Shown piece after piece: positions 1 to 20,395 of a stretch of DNA of 64,000 nucleotides (its first letter is position 1; each line of letters starts with the position of its first letter). Source of the stretch: Paulownia fortunei (lineage: Eukaryota; Streptophyta; Magnoliopsida; Lamiales; Paulowniaceae); NCBI GenBank assembly GCA_019321725.1, contig CM033121.1:2666001-2730000 (forward strand). Direction: 5' to 3'. A program made the translations under genes and the position numbers. Under the pieces are notes generated by a model. That model did no database searches and was not told the DNA's origin. It saw nothing but the letters and a program-made list of their open reading frames with translations.

Positions 1-264
1 GTAACCCTTTATGTTATTTAAAGAATCCACTATAATGATATTATCTCTGGACAACGACCTATCAACTTCAGATCTCAGTACCCCCCTTAAATTCTTTTCG
101 GCTGGCATGTCAGCATAGCTCTGGTTACGATTAAGGTGAAAGGAAGATTCATTAATGATCCGGACTAATGGCTTAGATTCTGCTTCTTGAAGGGCTTCAG
201 CCAGGCAGGCTGCAGCTGTTGATTTCCCACTACAAGGTTGACCACAGATAACAACCAAAGCCAT
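1..264 (-). CDS. KTI12: KTI12/DRL1-like Elongator-associated P-loop protein, 5' part only
   Basis: The minus strand encodes the first 88 residues of a protein beginning MALVVICGQPCSGKSTAAA; the gene runs off the left edge. Residues 8-16 (GQPCSGKST) form a P-loop for ATP/GTP binding. The following stretch (RIINESSFHLNRNQ, MPAEKNLRG, IIIVDSLNNIKGY) matches the plant KTI12 family, named DEFORMED ROOTS AND LEAVES1 in Arabidopsis. KTI12 is an accessory factor of the Elongator complex, which modifies wobble uridine in tRNA and affects cell proliferation and leaf polarity. The start is fixed by the conserved N-terminus and by an intron acceptor (TTTGCAG) directly before the ATG. No frameshift or stop is seen in the visible part. 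Family identification rests on recalled similarity, not on a search. Confidence 0.9.
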   Translation of the reverse strand, partial: MALVVICGQPCSGKSTAAACLAEALQEAESKPLVRIINESSFHLNRNQSYADMPAEKNLRGVLRSEVDRSLSRDNIIIVDSLNNIKGY

Positions 265-1409
265 CTGCAAATAAATGTTTTTGTAAGTTTTATCCATTAC
301 TTCAAATGAAGGTTTATAACCAGGAATATGTATCTTGCTTCATCAATGCCATTTCTCTTAAGCAAAACAGTCAAATTCACAGTATAAGACAAATCACAAC
401 CGAAAAATACTGTAAGAACTATTCTTTTGCAAATTGTTCATAAGATATTGCAGATCAAATCGTGAAATTATATATCAATAGATAGTTCCGTAACAAATAC
501 CAAGAAGGTAAAAATCCATTCGTTGAAGATCGGTTGGTACATATTTTTCATAGCTATTGTTGGAGAAAAATATATTTTCCATCGGAATTCTAACCATCCA
601 GACCACAAGAGACAACAACTTTAGCCATCGTTGGCTGTGGTATAGCTTGTCAATACTAATAAAGGAAGCTGAAGAAGGGTTCATGACATCACAAGAATTC
701 TCACAGTTCATGACATCACAAGAATTCTCACATCTGTATCCATACTCTTATATAAATGCACAGGAGTCTAGAGTTTGAATTTGGTATGGTAATTGTGTGC
801 ACATTAGAGTAACCTTCTCTCCTTCAAAAATTATGTTGGAATCAGATGGGTATATTATTAAATTTCTTCCATCAAATTGAAACCCCGGCTGCTACAATCT
901 GAACCTGCATCTACTGCAAATTCACGGACAACCGCCCTATTTTTGTTCAAGTTTGTCAGGTAAGGTGTTCTATAAGTATTGCCAATTAAATACACAGTGA
1001 CTGTCAATCAAGTCAAAATGTTTCAAGATTTCATTCAAGTGATTTTAACTTGTTTCTACATTATAAAGAAGTTATTTCAACCCATTCTCTTTTGAATGAA
1101 TTCCTTCATTCGAATTCCAACTCCTAGGACTCAATTCTATGCCACAAATATAAAACCTAGCTACTTGTAACTCCATTCTAAGGACAGGGTTCCCTCCTCA
1201 AGACAATCACTACATATAGATTGGAAATCAAATACTTTTTCCCTAAATTACTCATGAGACACAAGATCCTTTTGACAGGTTATATATCTGATTGACGCAA
1301 TATTCAACATCTACTTCACAAACATTTAATCAAACATCCTCTGGGCATAGCAAAAAAAATGCTGAAACTTAACAAAAAGAAACAAATAACAGGAGGGCAT
1401 TTCTGTTAC
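265..1409 (-). other. 5'UTR intron of the KTI12 gene
   Basis: Read on the minus strand, a donor TTTCAG/GTAACAG lies at 1410/1409 and a pyrimidine-rich acceptor TTTATTTGCAG ends at 265, directly before the start codon. The 1145-bp interval has no conserved coding potential. The open frames inside it (475-711 on minus, 557-778 on plus) look accidental. Confidence 0.6.
679..732. repeat. Perfect 27-bp direct repeat, two copies
   Basis: Two identical adjacent 27-bp units (679-705 and 706-732) containing CATGACATCACAAGAATTC. They lie inside the KTI12 leader intron. This is a simple tandem duplication with no assigned role. Confidence 0.9.
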
Positions 1410-1570
1410 CTGAAATTGAGCGAAACACAGCTTATGACTCACGCAGGGACAGAGGAGAAGGAAAGAGAGGGAGAGTATTTCTCTCTTCTGCGTATTCTTT
1501 CCTCTAAAGAGAATAAGAGCGACTTTAGTTCAAACTTTAGGGGATTGGAGTGGAGACCAGGAAGAAGCTG
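1410..1570 (-). other. Putative 5'UTR leader exon of KTI12
   Basis: This is the sequence upstream of the inferred donor on the minus strand. It is purine-rich on plus (so CT-rich in the transcript sense), as plant leaders often are. The upstream limit is a guess; no clear TATA box or start site could be placed. An open frame crosses it on plus (1359-1709) but resembles nothing known. Confidence 0.4.
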
Positions 1571-2574
1571 GGCATATCAAAGCGGTTATTCGGATCTGGA
1601 CCAAAACCCATTTTCGCAAAGTACAGAATCGGTCCATGACTCCATTCATATGGGCCTAGCAACGGGTAGGTCCAAGTCTTTTCTGGGTTGCCAAGAGATC
1701 GGATCTTGATCCAATTTCAGTCCAATTAATATCCGATGGATTTTATTTGCCAATAAAGATCTATGATCCAAAATAATAGAGCTGATTCGAAATTGATTGA
1801 TCTGATCCTAAGATTCATATCATAACAAGTAACTATTTGTATTTAAAGAATTCAAAATCTCAAAATAATAATAATTTGCATTTGGCTGTTCCTTTAAGAA
1901 ATACAATAAATTTCAAATAAATGTATATTTCGAATTCTCTATTATAATTAATGATATAATTTTATATGTATCTCTAAAAAGGTTATTTTAATTTCATATT
2001 CAAACCCGTTTAAAATCTAAGATTGGTGATTTACAAGTATATATCTCATGATTAAACTATTTGAATCCATATTTTGTTTAAAACTTACTGTTTTTCTCTC
2101 TCTCTCAATTTTTTTATTTTTCTTTTATATATTTTTTTAAATATGTATTATTTGGTCTATATATCGAATTGATAACATTCAAGATTATGTAGGATTATAC
2201 ACAAAATATCATTTCTTGGCTCTTTCAAAAAATTCTATTTATTTTGATATGAATGACATACAAGCCTATATTCATTGGTTTTAATAGGATTCCTTACAAG
2301 CATTATTTATATCTACTATTATCTAAAAATAATTAAGTTATTAATGACCGAACGGAACCAAGAAATCAACCCATAACTCATTTCACTGGATCTTTTAAAC
2401 GGATTTTGGATTCGGATGTGGTAATGATTTACAGAATCTGGTATGATCCTATTTTTGCATATTAATAATTGCATTTCAATCTGATAAACCTCTTAGTGCA
2501 GATGCACATAGAATATGCCCAAATAGAACTTTTCCACACATCTTCCCTCTTATTCTATTGTATTGCAAGAAATG

Positions 2575-2632
<58 letters not shown>

Positions 2633-2734
2633 TATTGCCTATTTATTACTTTTGACTCCTCTATTTCAGTTCTTATTTTCATTTTGTATTCTAGATTATA
2701 GTGCACATTAAGTTCTTTAACCATCAAATGTACA
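1571..2734. other. Intergenic, AT-rich, no gene seen
   Basis: No recognisable gene. Contains TC-rich and AT-rich stretches, sequence around 1700-1850 rich in GATC/GATCC-type words reminiscent of degraded repeats, and the AC/AT microsatellite at 2575-2627. Confidence 0.6.
2575..2627. repeat. Compound (AC)n(AT)n microsatellite
   Basis: About ten AC units run directly into about sixteen AT units. It lies just upstream of the left limit of duplicated block A. Confidence 0.95.
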
Positions 2735-3293
2735 TTTATAAGAAATATTTTATACACAATGAAAAATATTTGCTTGTCATAGTAAGCACCAATTATATTT
2801 CTACATCAAAGTGCATATAATCAATAATTGCTTTTCAAATAAAATTAAAAAAATAAATCAACGATGGTACAAACGGTGACATAATATTTATTTATTTATA
2901 TCTAATCGAACCGAATCGACCTTCAATTCTCGATTGGATCGATTGAACCGATCAATTTGATCCGATTTTAAAAATATGAGTTTGGTATCACAACAAAGCT
3001 AAAAAAGATCACGCAGTATTAATGCAAGAAGCGTACTTCGACTTACATCCCGATGTATGTATTGAGCCCAAAATTATATAGAGGAAACGTGCCCGGGAAT
3101 TTATAAAATTCAGAAAGCCAAATCAAACCACCCGTGAAAAAAATGAGAGTCGGCAGAAAAATCAAAAGTTTCAATTAGCGTAAAATCATACACATAAAAG
3201 AATTTATTACTTGGGCATGCTTATATTATATTTGGCAATATTCTTGTGGGTTAACTACTCCACATTGCGGGATTATACATCCACTGCTACTAT

Positions 3294-3908
3294 TTTTTAG
3301 ATGATAATAGGTTTGGATAAAATTTAAATTTATCTCAAATTTATACCATTTTGGACGAGTTTTGAAATCACAAATGAATTTTAAAATAAATTTTAAATTT
3401 TAATTTCAAACTGGACCCATCCGAACCTGACCTATTACAATAATATACAGATTTAGATATATGTATTTAGTTGTATAATGTGTATGAAAAAATATATATG
3501 TACATTCTTTATATAAATATATATAAAACGTAAATATATTAATCAGGTAAATTAAAATAGTAATATAAAATTAATAAATAGTTTATGCTTTAAATATATA
3601 TGAAGTAACAAAAAAGTTTGAATTTTTAAAATTTTTAAAAACTAAAAACATGTATATATAAATTTTGTATATAATTAATTATTTGCTATTAATATTATTT
3701 TTTCATATTTATAAAATTATAATAAAATTATTTTTTATAAGACTTAATATATTTAAAATTATAAAACGAGTTTAACGAGTTCAATTCATTACGTCTCCAA
3801 TTTTGGAGTGAATCTAATTCCATAAAAATCTTAATATATTGATACTCGAGTTTTGATAAAACCATCTCGAATTCAACCTGTTACCTGCCTTATTCCCACC
3901 TCTCTCCG
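3294..3908. mobile_element. About 610-bp insertion in the BGLU-A proximal promoter, hAT-type MITE remnant?
   Basis: Sister promoter alignment breaks at about 3294 and resumes at about 3910 (CTCCACCACCACCCCCACC against TCCACCACCGCCCCCAAC at 14276). The extra sequence begins near AATAGGTTTGGATAAAATTT and ends, read in reverse, AGAGGTGGGAATAAGGCAGG. These outward GG-rich ends with AT-rich interior resemble common hAT-type MITEs, but I could not find a clean terminal inverted repeat or target duplication. It ends about 200 bp upstream of the start codon. Confidence 0.45.
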
Positions 3909-4104
3909 TCACGCACTCCACCACCACCCCCACCATTATTGCCAAACTCAACAGCCAACACTTTTTATATGAACATCTATACATTGTTGGTGAGAACTCC
4001 GACACACACACACAGTGTTGGAAAAAACTTCTTTGCTTTCTTCTCTCATTTTCTGTTTCCATTACATAAACTTTCTACTGAAAAAGAAAAAAGGAAAACC
4101 AATA

Positions 4105-8484
<4,380 letters not shown>

Positions 8485-9050
8485 TTCTGTTGTGGCCACA
8501 AAAAAAAACAAGACAGAGCAACAGACACTATAAAAGATTCAGTATACAATAAAAAGCACAACGTTCAACAGATTGAATAAACAATTAAAGCAATAATATT
8601 TATACAGATTCATTCTTTGTGTTGTGCTAATGAAGATTCACTTGTTGAGCCCTTGGAATATATAGGGCTTTGACTTGTATAAGGAAAAAAAAAAAAAAAA
8701 AACATTTTTCGCCTTCTATTTTAGAATCTAGGGTCGTTACAAATTTGAGGAATCAATTTGAATATTCTAGATTTATATGAATAACTCAAAACAATAATTA
8801 ATACGTTATTTTGTGAGTGACAACCTATTAAAAAAAAAAAATGAAAAAATGTTATTTTAGCTTTTTCAAGTTTAACACAGTGAGGTGAGAGCAAGTAAAG
8901 AATAATTCATACCCTTAGTTGATCGAGGAAAAATAATCCTAAACCTAGTTTTGACCTAACATGGCCAAAGTCATGATAAAAACTCTACACTTCACGCTAT
9001 CCGAATATTTGTGGAGCAATTTTCGAATTTTCAAATAATGTTTTCGAACC
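8485..9050. other. 3' flank of BGLU-A, homologous to block B up to about 8960
   Basis: Shares its start (TTCTGTTGTGGCCACAAAAA) with the flank of the sister gene at 19629 and stays alignable to about 8960 (GAGGAAAAATAATCCTA against GAGGAAAAATAATTCTA at about 19986). Contains poly-A tracts at 8684-8702 and 8831-8840. No gene seen. Confidence 0.65.
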
Positions 9051-10101
9051 GACACAGGTGCTCTCAAAGGTTATTAGTACGATCATTTTCATAGTTGAAT
9101 GCCTTAAAGTTCATGGACATCTCGTCTGCCATAATTCCTTCTCCAAAAGGCATTCATCCCCTTTGATTGATGACCTTTCCTGCCATCTGCCACCAAATCT
9201 CTGTCATCTACCTATGGAGATTTTCAACTTTCTCTGTTAAACCAAATTGAGACTTCTTCGTATTATTGCATTTGTGCTGCAAAGAATTATGGCTCTCTTC
9301 TTCTCATCGAGCATCCTCTCAGGGAATATGCCTGTCTTCTGCCTTTTCTTTGATGTCATTGGCTCATTCTCCTTGCAAAGGGGGAGAATTGTTGATCGAG
9401 CTGCCTCAGTGCTCTGTAGTTTGGCCTCTACCGCTGTCGTTATCAATCCTGACAATTGCTCCATCCTGAGTTGTCCTAACCCTCCATGAAAGACCTCTCG
9501 AGGAGGGTCCGTCGGTGGTACGATCGCTGCTCGGTGCTTCTTCCCTTTATAAATTATGACCTTCGACATTCTGATGCTAAGTCTCTTTTGTGGCCATCTC
9601 CTCACTCCTTAGCTTTAAAGTTTTTTGTTTCCATAGACGATGTCACTTGATACGTGTCAAAGCAATGCCACCAAAGATTGTAGCCCTTCCTTGACAATTA
9701 GCTCAAATACTCACCTAGAATTCCTGCAAAAGCAACGATAAGGTATTGAATTTTTGCCCGATAAAAATCTTGTAATGCTTAAATCAAAATCAATTTTCAG
9801 AAATATACTCAAAAGAATGTGTTGAATATAATACATGTATTAATCTTCAATGAAGCTCGTATTTCAACTGTAGCTCAATCTTTTATTGGGTTAGAATCTA
9901 TTCCTACCAAACCTGTGATCTAGAGCTTTATTTATAGGTTAGGATGGACAATCCAGGTCGGTCCATTCTTATCTCATTTACAATCTTGGGCCTAAACCCA
10001 TCCAATTTCATGCTTCGACATATATGTATAATCCTAATAGATCGACCCAACTAACTAAGCCGACTAACTTACGGCTAATTCTATGGCATCAAGACAAAAT
10101 A
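9050..10101 (-). mobile_element. Gypsy-type LTR retrotransposon fragment (LTR plus gag start)
   Basis: Read on the minus strand, the part from about 10100 down to 9680 looks like an LTR: it has a TATA-like CCTATAAATAAAGCTC near 9935 and ends CTACA. It is followed by a decayed primer-binding and leader region whose TCGTCTATGGAAAC resembles the CGTCTGTGGGAAC that follows Gypsy primer-binding sites. An open frame then starts at 9569 (MSKVIIYKGKKHRAA, later GGLGQLRMEQLSGLI) and stops at 9237, as expected for the start of a gag gene. No protease, reverse transcriptase or second LTR is present. The right end abuts the truncated UGD copy. Confidence 0.5.
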
Positions 10102-11555
10102 CTGATATTGTAAATTACTGGAAACAGGTCATTAAAGTGAATGACTACCAGAAAAGCTGGTTTGTAAAGTGTTTGGTGTCCTCCATGTTCGTCATAGTCG
10201 TGGGCAAGAAGGTTGCTATTTTGGGATTTGCTTTGAAGAAAGATACAGGTGATACAAAGGAAACATTGGCTATTCATGTGTGTAGAGGTCTGTTGGTGGA
10301 CAAAGCCCAATTGGGCATCTACTTGAAGATCAATGATCTTGCTATGAAAAAGTTGGATTAGGATTATTCTAAGATAATAATGAAATGGGTTTAAAATGTA
10401 ATGAATATAATCCAATTTAAAGTAAATTCAAACTCAATTAAACAGCTAATAAGCTTTATTTTTAAAACTCAAGTTTGAGGTATGTCCAATCAGGATCATG
10501 TCCAATCAGTATCTCAACCAGGTTCGAGATATGTCCAATCAGAATCGTAGGGTTTCTTCACTGCAGTTTTACTTTTTTATTTTTTATTTTCCGAATCCCT
10601 CGAGTCTCCACACCGCACACTCTTTCTGCCTCCCATTGCATACCGTTAAGGCCTTGGACTCCGGTGACGGAGCCACAAGCACAGCGTAACCCCTCTATTT
10701 CTCCCAAATCTCTGTGCCCTCGTTCACTCCAAAAACAGCCTCCTAGGGAACTAGCGGTGGTACAGTCCTTAGACTCCGGCAGCAGACTCACACCTCACCT
10801 TTCAGCAGGCTTCTCTACCGCCTGGGTGCGGTTAGACTAAGTCTCTCAATCTCTCTCCTTTGCCATTTTGTTTAATTTTTTTTCTTTTTGCTTCTGTGTT
10901 TCTGGTTGTATTTTACTACAGGTATAAAACAAATAACTTTGATTTTCATGCTGATGAAAAAGTTTGATGGATGTTAAACTGGAGAGACTAGGTGGAGGCC
11001 TAAAAATAATTTTTGTTTTCTTCTAAAATTTGTGTTGGAATTTGAACTCATCAAGTTTACCCTTTTTAGTCGACGATTGACAGGTTTAAGCGGATTGGAC
11101 GCGTTGGATATTGGGCCAAGGATAGAGGGCGAGTCTTCAATTCAAATGGGTATAACGGCTCTCAAATTTAATCAAACTTATTCCAAATTTACTTTATTAT
11201 CATTCCAATACTCTCAAGCAAGTTAGTGCGATAATAGATGCGTTCCAGACAACCTAGGATGCTCATGCATCTGCATTCTAACTGAAGGGGAGATTTTTAA
11301 AATATTACATTCTTTAAAAAATATATTAAATGTAGCGTGTATTATACGGAATGGAATGAATTTAAGACACTGGACTTTAAGAAAATATATGACAACGTGC
11401 AAAAGCCTGCCGTTGTATTTGATGGTGGAAATGTTGTAGATGTGGAACATCTTCGTAAAATATGGTTCATTGTTTACTCCATTGGGAAACCTCGGAATAT
11501 TCCTGGATGAAATATGTGCCTGTTTTGGCATAAGGAACATGAATCATAATTTGGA
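10102..11555 (+). pseudogene. UDP-glucose 6-dehydrogenase pseudogene, 5'-truncated and interrupted
   Basis: Three pieces match the intact UGD at 23182-24624. Piece 1 (10102-10357) covers the sequence from about [14 protein letters not shown] through KVAILGF and GDKAQL, then has an internal deletion and a stop. Piece 2 (11211-11290) matches the segment around [13 protein letters not shown] and DAHAICIL. Piece 3 (about 11345-11555) matches the region around DFKKIYDN and [10 protein letters not shown], and runs through the former stop into 3'UTR. Everything upstream of piece 1, including the Rossmann GAGYVGG motif and the catalytic cysteine, is missing, and foreign DNA of about 850 and 55 bp separates the pieces. 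It cannot encode an enzyme. Its position downstream of BGLU-A mirrors that of the intact UGD downstream of BGLU-B. Confidence 0.88.
10358..11210. mobile_element. About 850-bp foreign segment inside the UGD pseudogene
   Basis: It replaces about 45 bp of UGD sequence between the words AAAAAGTTGGATT and CTCTCAAGCAAGTTAG. The middle (about 10590-10840) is markedly GC-richer than its surroundings and looks like captured exonic DNA, followed by a pyrimidine tract and a possible acceptor TACTACAG at about 10920. The ends (GGATTATTCTAAGATAATAATG on the left; reverse of the right GGAATGATAATAAAGTAAAT) are vaguely inverted. Three copies of ATGTCCAATCAG lie at 10483-10542. I cannot identify the donor gene or element class. 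Confidence 0.4.
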
Positions 11556-12003
11556 GAGTGTGGATGATGAGATTTTGTTTGCGAATATTATTAGAGAACT
11601 TTTTTATTAGCAAAAGGAGGTTGGATGGAAATTTGGGAAATAATATAATATTTAAATAAATATTTTATACATTTATAATATTTGCTTCTCATGTAAGCAC
11701 CTATACTGCATTAATGCATCAAATTGCTTAATAATCAGTGATTTCCTTTCATAATAAAAGGAAAAAACCAACTTGGTATAAATGATGACATAACTGTATT
11801 CTTGTACTACACCTGAAAAAAAAAAAAGTATATGAAATTATTTCCTTTTTACTATAAAAAAGAGAAAATATGTGAATTATGTGTTCGTTCAAGAGTGTGA
11901 TTATTTGAATAGGGTTTTTCCTAAAAGGTGTCCCGATATTTGTCAATATAGAACAATCATGATTACGATGCATTCAATTTGTGGGTGTGATGACTAAATC
12001 TCA

Positions 12004-12030
12004 CACTACTAGAAAATAACAAGAATTATC
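12004..12030 (+). mobile_element. CACTA-like terminal sequence
   Basis: CACTACTAGAAAATAACAAG matches the typical CACTA (En/Spm) terminal motif CACTACNAGAAAA. No matching reverse terminus was found nearby, so this is at best a remnant. Confidence 0.35.
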
Positions 12031-13833
12031 AATGAACAAAATTTATAGGGCACACAATTTATATAATTTAATTTAATTGAAAAGCTTATATTTACGGATG
12101 AAGACAATGAATCACTACGATGAAAAAATTACAAAGATTTTGATATTCTTTCACTTTAAATTATCCGACTCACTTAATAAAATATGCTCTCATCATGTTT
12201 TTAACCATAACATCAATCCTAATATATATAGAATTCAACTCGGGTAAAAAATTCGGGTTAAACTTTACAAGATCGATACTATTATTGAAACGCTACAATA
12301 ATTTTTAAATAATCAACTCAAAAATATCTTAAACAACAAAATAAAAAAAGAAAAAGAAACATAACTGGATGAACATTAATTTGAATTTTTTATTTTAATT
12401 TGTTGCGACATCTGATATTGCACTTTACAAAAAACACGTCAAGTGTATCTAATTCACACTAAAAATATATTTAAATAAATATTTTATATATTTAATATAT
12501 ATTTATAAAATATAATACAAGATATAATTTAAAATTATAATAAAAAATTCAAATTCGCTGAACACGGGCATTGGCCGCCGGTTTCCAGATTCCAAATACA
12601 TTATTAAGGCAGTTTAATCGTTTAATCCAAGTAATTAATGATACTAAATATGATGGAAACCAAGACTCTTAATATTCGAGAATCCACATGTCTAATGTGG
12701 TGCGGCAATTCTGGCTTAGGATCTTTCATAAGCTTTTATCGACCTTGTTCACATCGTACACGTCAAAAACAATTGATTGCGAAGCCAATAATTTGATGGA
12801 GATGTAGACTTTGGAAAACTCCATTATGAAAATTTATTAAGACGTTGCTATCACAACAAGACTAAAAAAAGATCATAGACTATAATTGCAGAGCATCATT
12901 TCGACGTACGTATCCCACCACCATGTATGCATGGAACTCAAAAATTATTTATTAAAATTTTATATTATAAATTTTATTACATCATCTATTACATTATTTA
13001 TTTATAAAAAAATATATATACGATAATAATTAATGCAATGCATAAAATTTTTCTACCTAGTTAGGATGAAATCCATCACATTAATTCTCTTACAACTAAC
13101 TAATTATGTACTAAAAATGGGTTGCTCGAGGGGAAAAAAACCACTATATACTAAAAAATCCACTAATATATTCAAACAAATACATTTTAGTTCAGATTAG
13201 CTTTTTGTGTGTGAGAAAATCTGACAAAGAAAAGCAGGCGTTGGGCGAAGCAGGACATGCTATTGGCCCCATTTGCTTTGTGGTACACAATTAATTCATG
13301 TGGGAGCTTCCTATATAGTCTGAAACCTTTGACATAAGTTGTGGTTTTACATTTAAATTTTCAAAGATCATTAATTGTTCGCTTTATATTTAATTTTAAT
13401 ATTCAATTAAAAAATAAAGGAGCGTGACAAGAATATATTTAATATTCTTTTTTGGACATGGCTATAAAAGTTCTCAACTATTGTTGATTGTAGAAAGACA
13501 ATTGCTCTTTAAAGGTTACTATACCTTCACTAATATGTCAATCTGATTGAACCCTTCACCACAAAAATTAGTGGGGGAAGAGTATTTTATAGGAAAGTAT
13601 TTTGGGAGAAAGAATTAGGAGTTAAAAGAGACAAATTTTAATAGTGATGTCATTTCTTGTAAGTTTTGATTGGTTAATGATGTCACTTTATGATTTTTTT
13701 AATGTTATATATTGTGTTTATATATTTATAGTAATATAAAATTTAAAAATATAATGATGTGATAATAATAAGTCTCAATTTATAATAAAAAAATATATTA
13801 AAAAAATGAAGAAAATAAACACTATTGTTTTGG

Positions 13834-13855
13834 GGGGAAAGAAATCTCTTTCCCC
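13834..13855. other. Perfect 9-bp stem hairpin
   Basis: GGGGAAAGA, loop AATC, TCTTTCCCC. It lies at the right edge of the extra DNA at 12950-13890 and may be the end of a small element. Confidence 0.7.
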
Positions 13856-14214
13856 AATACAAATCCAAACATATTAATAAGTAATAAATGATAAAAATCA
13901 GAAAGCCAAATCAAAGCACCCGTGAAGAAGATGAGACTTGGCAGAGAAAAACACAGGCGGCAAGTGGGAAGGCAACAATTCTGAAGAAGCCAATTAGCAT
14001 GGTAGTCTTAAAGACACGGAATCAACTAGAAAAACGTAGTGGAAAATGACAATCAATTTTGCTTTAATTAGCTCAAAAATCACATCCATGAAATAATTTA
14101 TTAATTTATTACTCAGTGGGCATGCTTATTTATATTTGGCAACATTCCTGCGATATTAACTCCTCCCCATTATGTGACCATACAACTACCACCACCACTC
14201 TCCACAACCCACAA

Positions 14215-14273
14215 CCCCCCCCCCCCCCCCCCTCCCCTCTCCCTCTCCCTCTCTCTCTCTCACACACACACAG
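14215..14273. repeat. Poly-C / (CT)n / (AC)n low-complexity tract in BGLU-B promoter
   Basis: A run of about 18 C passes into CT-rich then AC repeats. It sits where the sister promoter carries the 610-bp insertion boundary, about 300 bp upstream of the start codon. Length may be unreliable because of the homopolymer. Confidence 0.85.
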
Positions 14274-14547
14274 AGTCCACCACCGCCCCCAACATATTGT
14301 TGCCACACTCAAAAGCCAACAATTTTAATATTATCCCACTTTTCTTGTTTACAATCTTTACCCACTTCACATATAAGTATTTACATACACCTATACATAC
14401 ATATGCATATGTATATGCCTAGTTAGTCTTGCCATAGTTTTGGAACAAACTTCTTTTCTTTCTTCTCTCATTTGCTGTTTCCATTACAAAAATTTTCAAA
14501 CTGAAAAAAGAAAAAAAACAGAAGAGAAAGAAGAAAGGAAACCAATA

Positions 14548-19628
<5,081 letters not shown>

Positions 19629-20395
19629 TTCTGTTGTGGCCACAAAAAAAAAAAAACAGTAACAGAACAACAGGCACTAAAGAAGATTCATATACAAAAA
19701 CAAAGCACAATGTTCAACACATTGATTGTACAATTCAGCCAATAATATTTATACAGATTCATTTCTTGTATTTCCTTGTGCTAAAGCAGGTTCAATTAAG
19801 GAGAAAAAAAGAATGTATCTTTCGCCGTGTATTGTAGAATCCATGGACGTGTGACACATTTTAGGAAGTGATTTATATAGGCTAGATTTATATGCATAAC
19901 TCAAAACAATAATTAATATGTTATTTTCTGAGCGACAACCAATTCAAAAAAAAAAAAAAAAAATTACCTTAATTTCCTAGTTGATGAGGAAAAATAATTC
20001 TATACCTATATTTGATAAAGACTTACGCCTTTAGAGTTCTTGGGCTATCATGAGTGGGTCCCACTTGAATTAAATTGGAAAGAAGTATTTTAAGATTATG
20101 TCCGACCCATATAATTACATTGTCCAATCACAATGAAAGGAGTTCCGACAAGGATTTGCTGAGTTGTCACTTCCTGGTTCGTCGGATTGCTATTCTGGTA
20201 AATTCGTCCTATGATTCAATTAACAAATACGAATTGCACTATAATTAGACAAAAACACCCAAGGTCCACTATATACGTGTCACCCTTTCTTGCCTCCAGA
20301 CTGAAACTCACACTAGAAAACTCTGTGTCGTGTAAAAGCGTCTGCTGCTGCTGCTTCTTCCAAGTTTTTTTTTTTTTTGCAGTTTTCTTAAACAT
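19629..20395. other. 3' flank of BGLU-B and upstream of NAC remnant
   Basis: The first about 380 bp align with the flank of BGLU-A. The rest is unique and includes a T-rich tract (20366-20379) just before the NAC-like ATG. Confidence 0.6.

Larger units (their letters stand above)
11556..14547. other. Block B upstream region with insertions relative to block A
   Basis: Homology to block A is in short patches: 11641-11780 with 2735-2880, about 12845-12950 with 2985-3085, and 13890-14290 with about 3105-3290 and 3910 onward. Between the patches lie about 1 kb (11780-12845) and 0.9 kb (12950-13890) of extra DNA, likely insertions. The first has a CACTA-like terminus at 12004. No gene seen. Confidence 0.6.

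Noticed and set aside
1359..1709. 116-residue plus-strand frame
   Set aside because: It runs antisense across the inferred KTI12 leader exon and resembles no protein.
10475..10840. 121-residue frame inside the UGD pseudogene insert
   Set aside because: The GC-rich patch opens frames on both strands; no domain recognised, so it is described as captured DNA and not as a gene.
14130..14312. Minus-strand glycine-rich frame over the BGLU-B promoter
   Set aside because: It is produced by translating the poly-C/CT tract.
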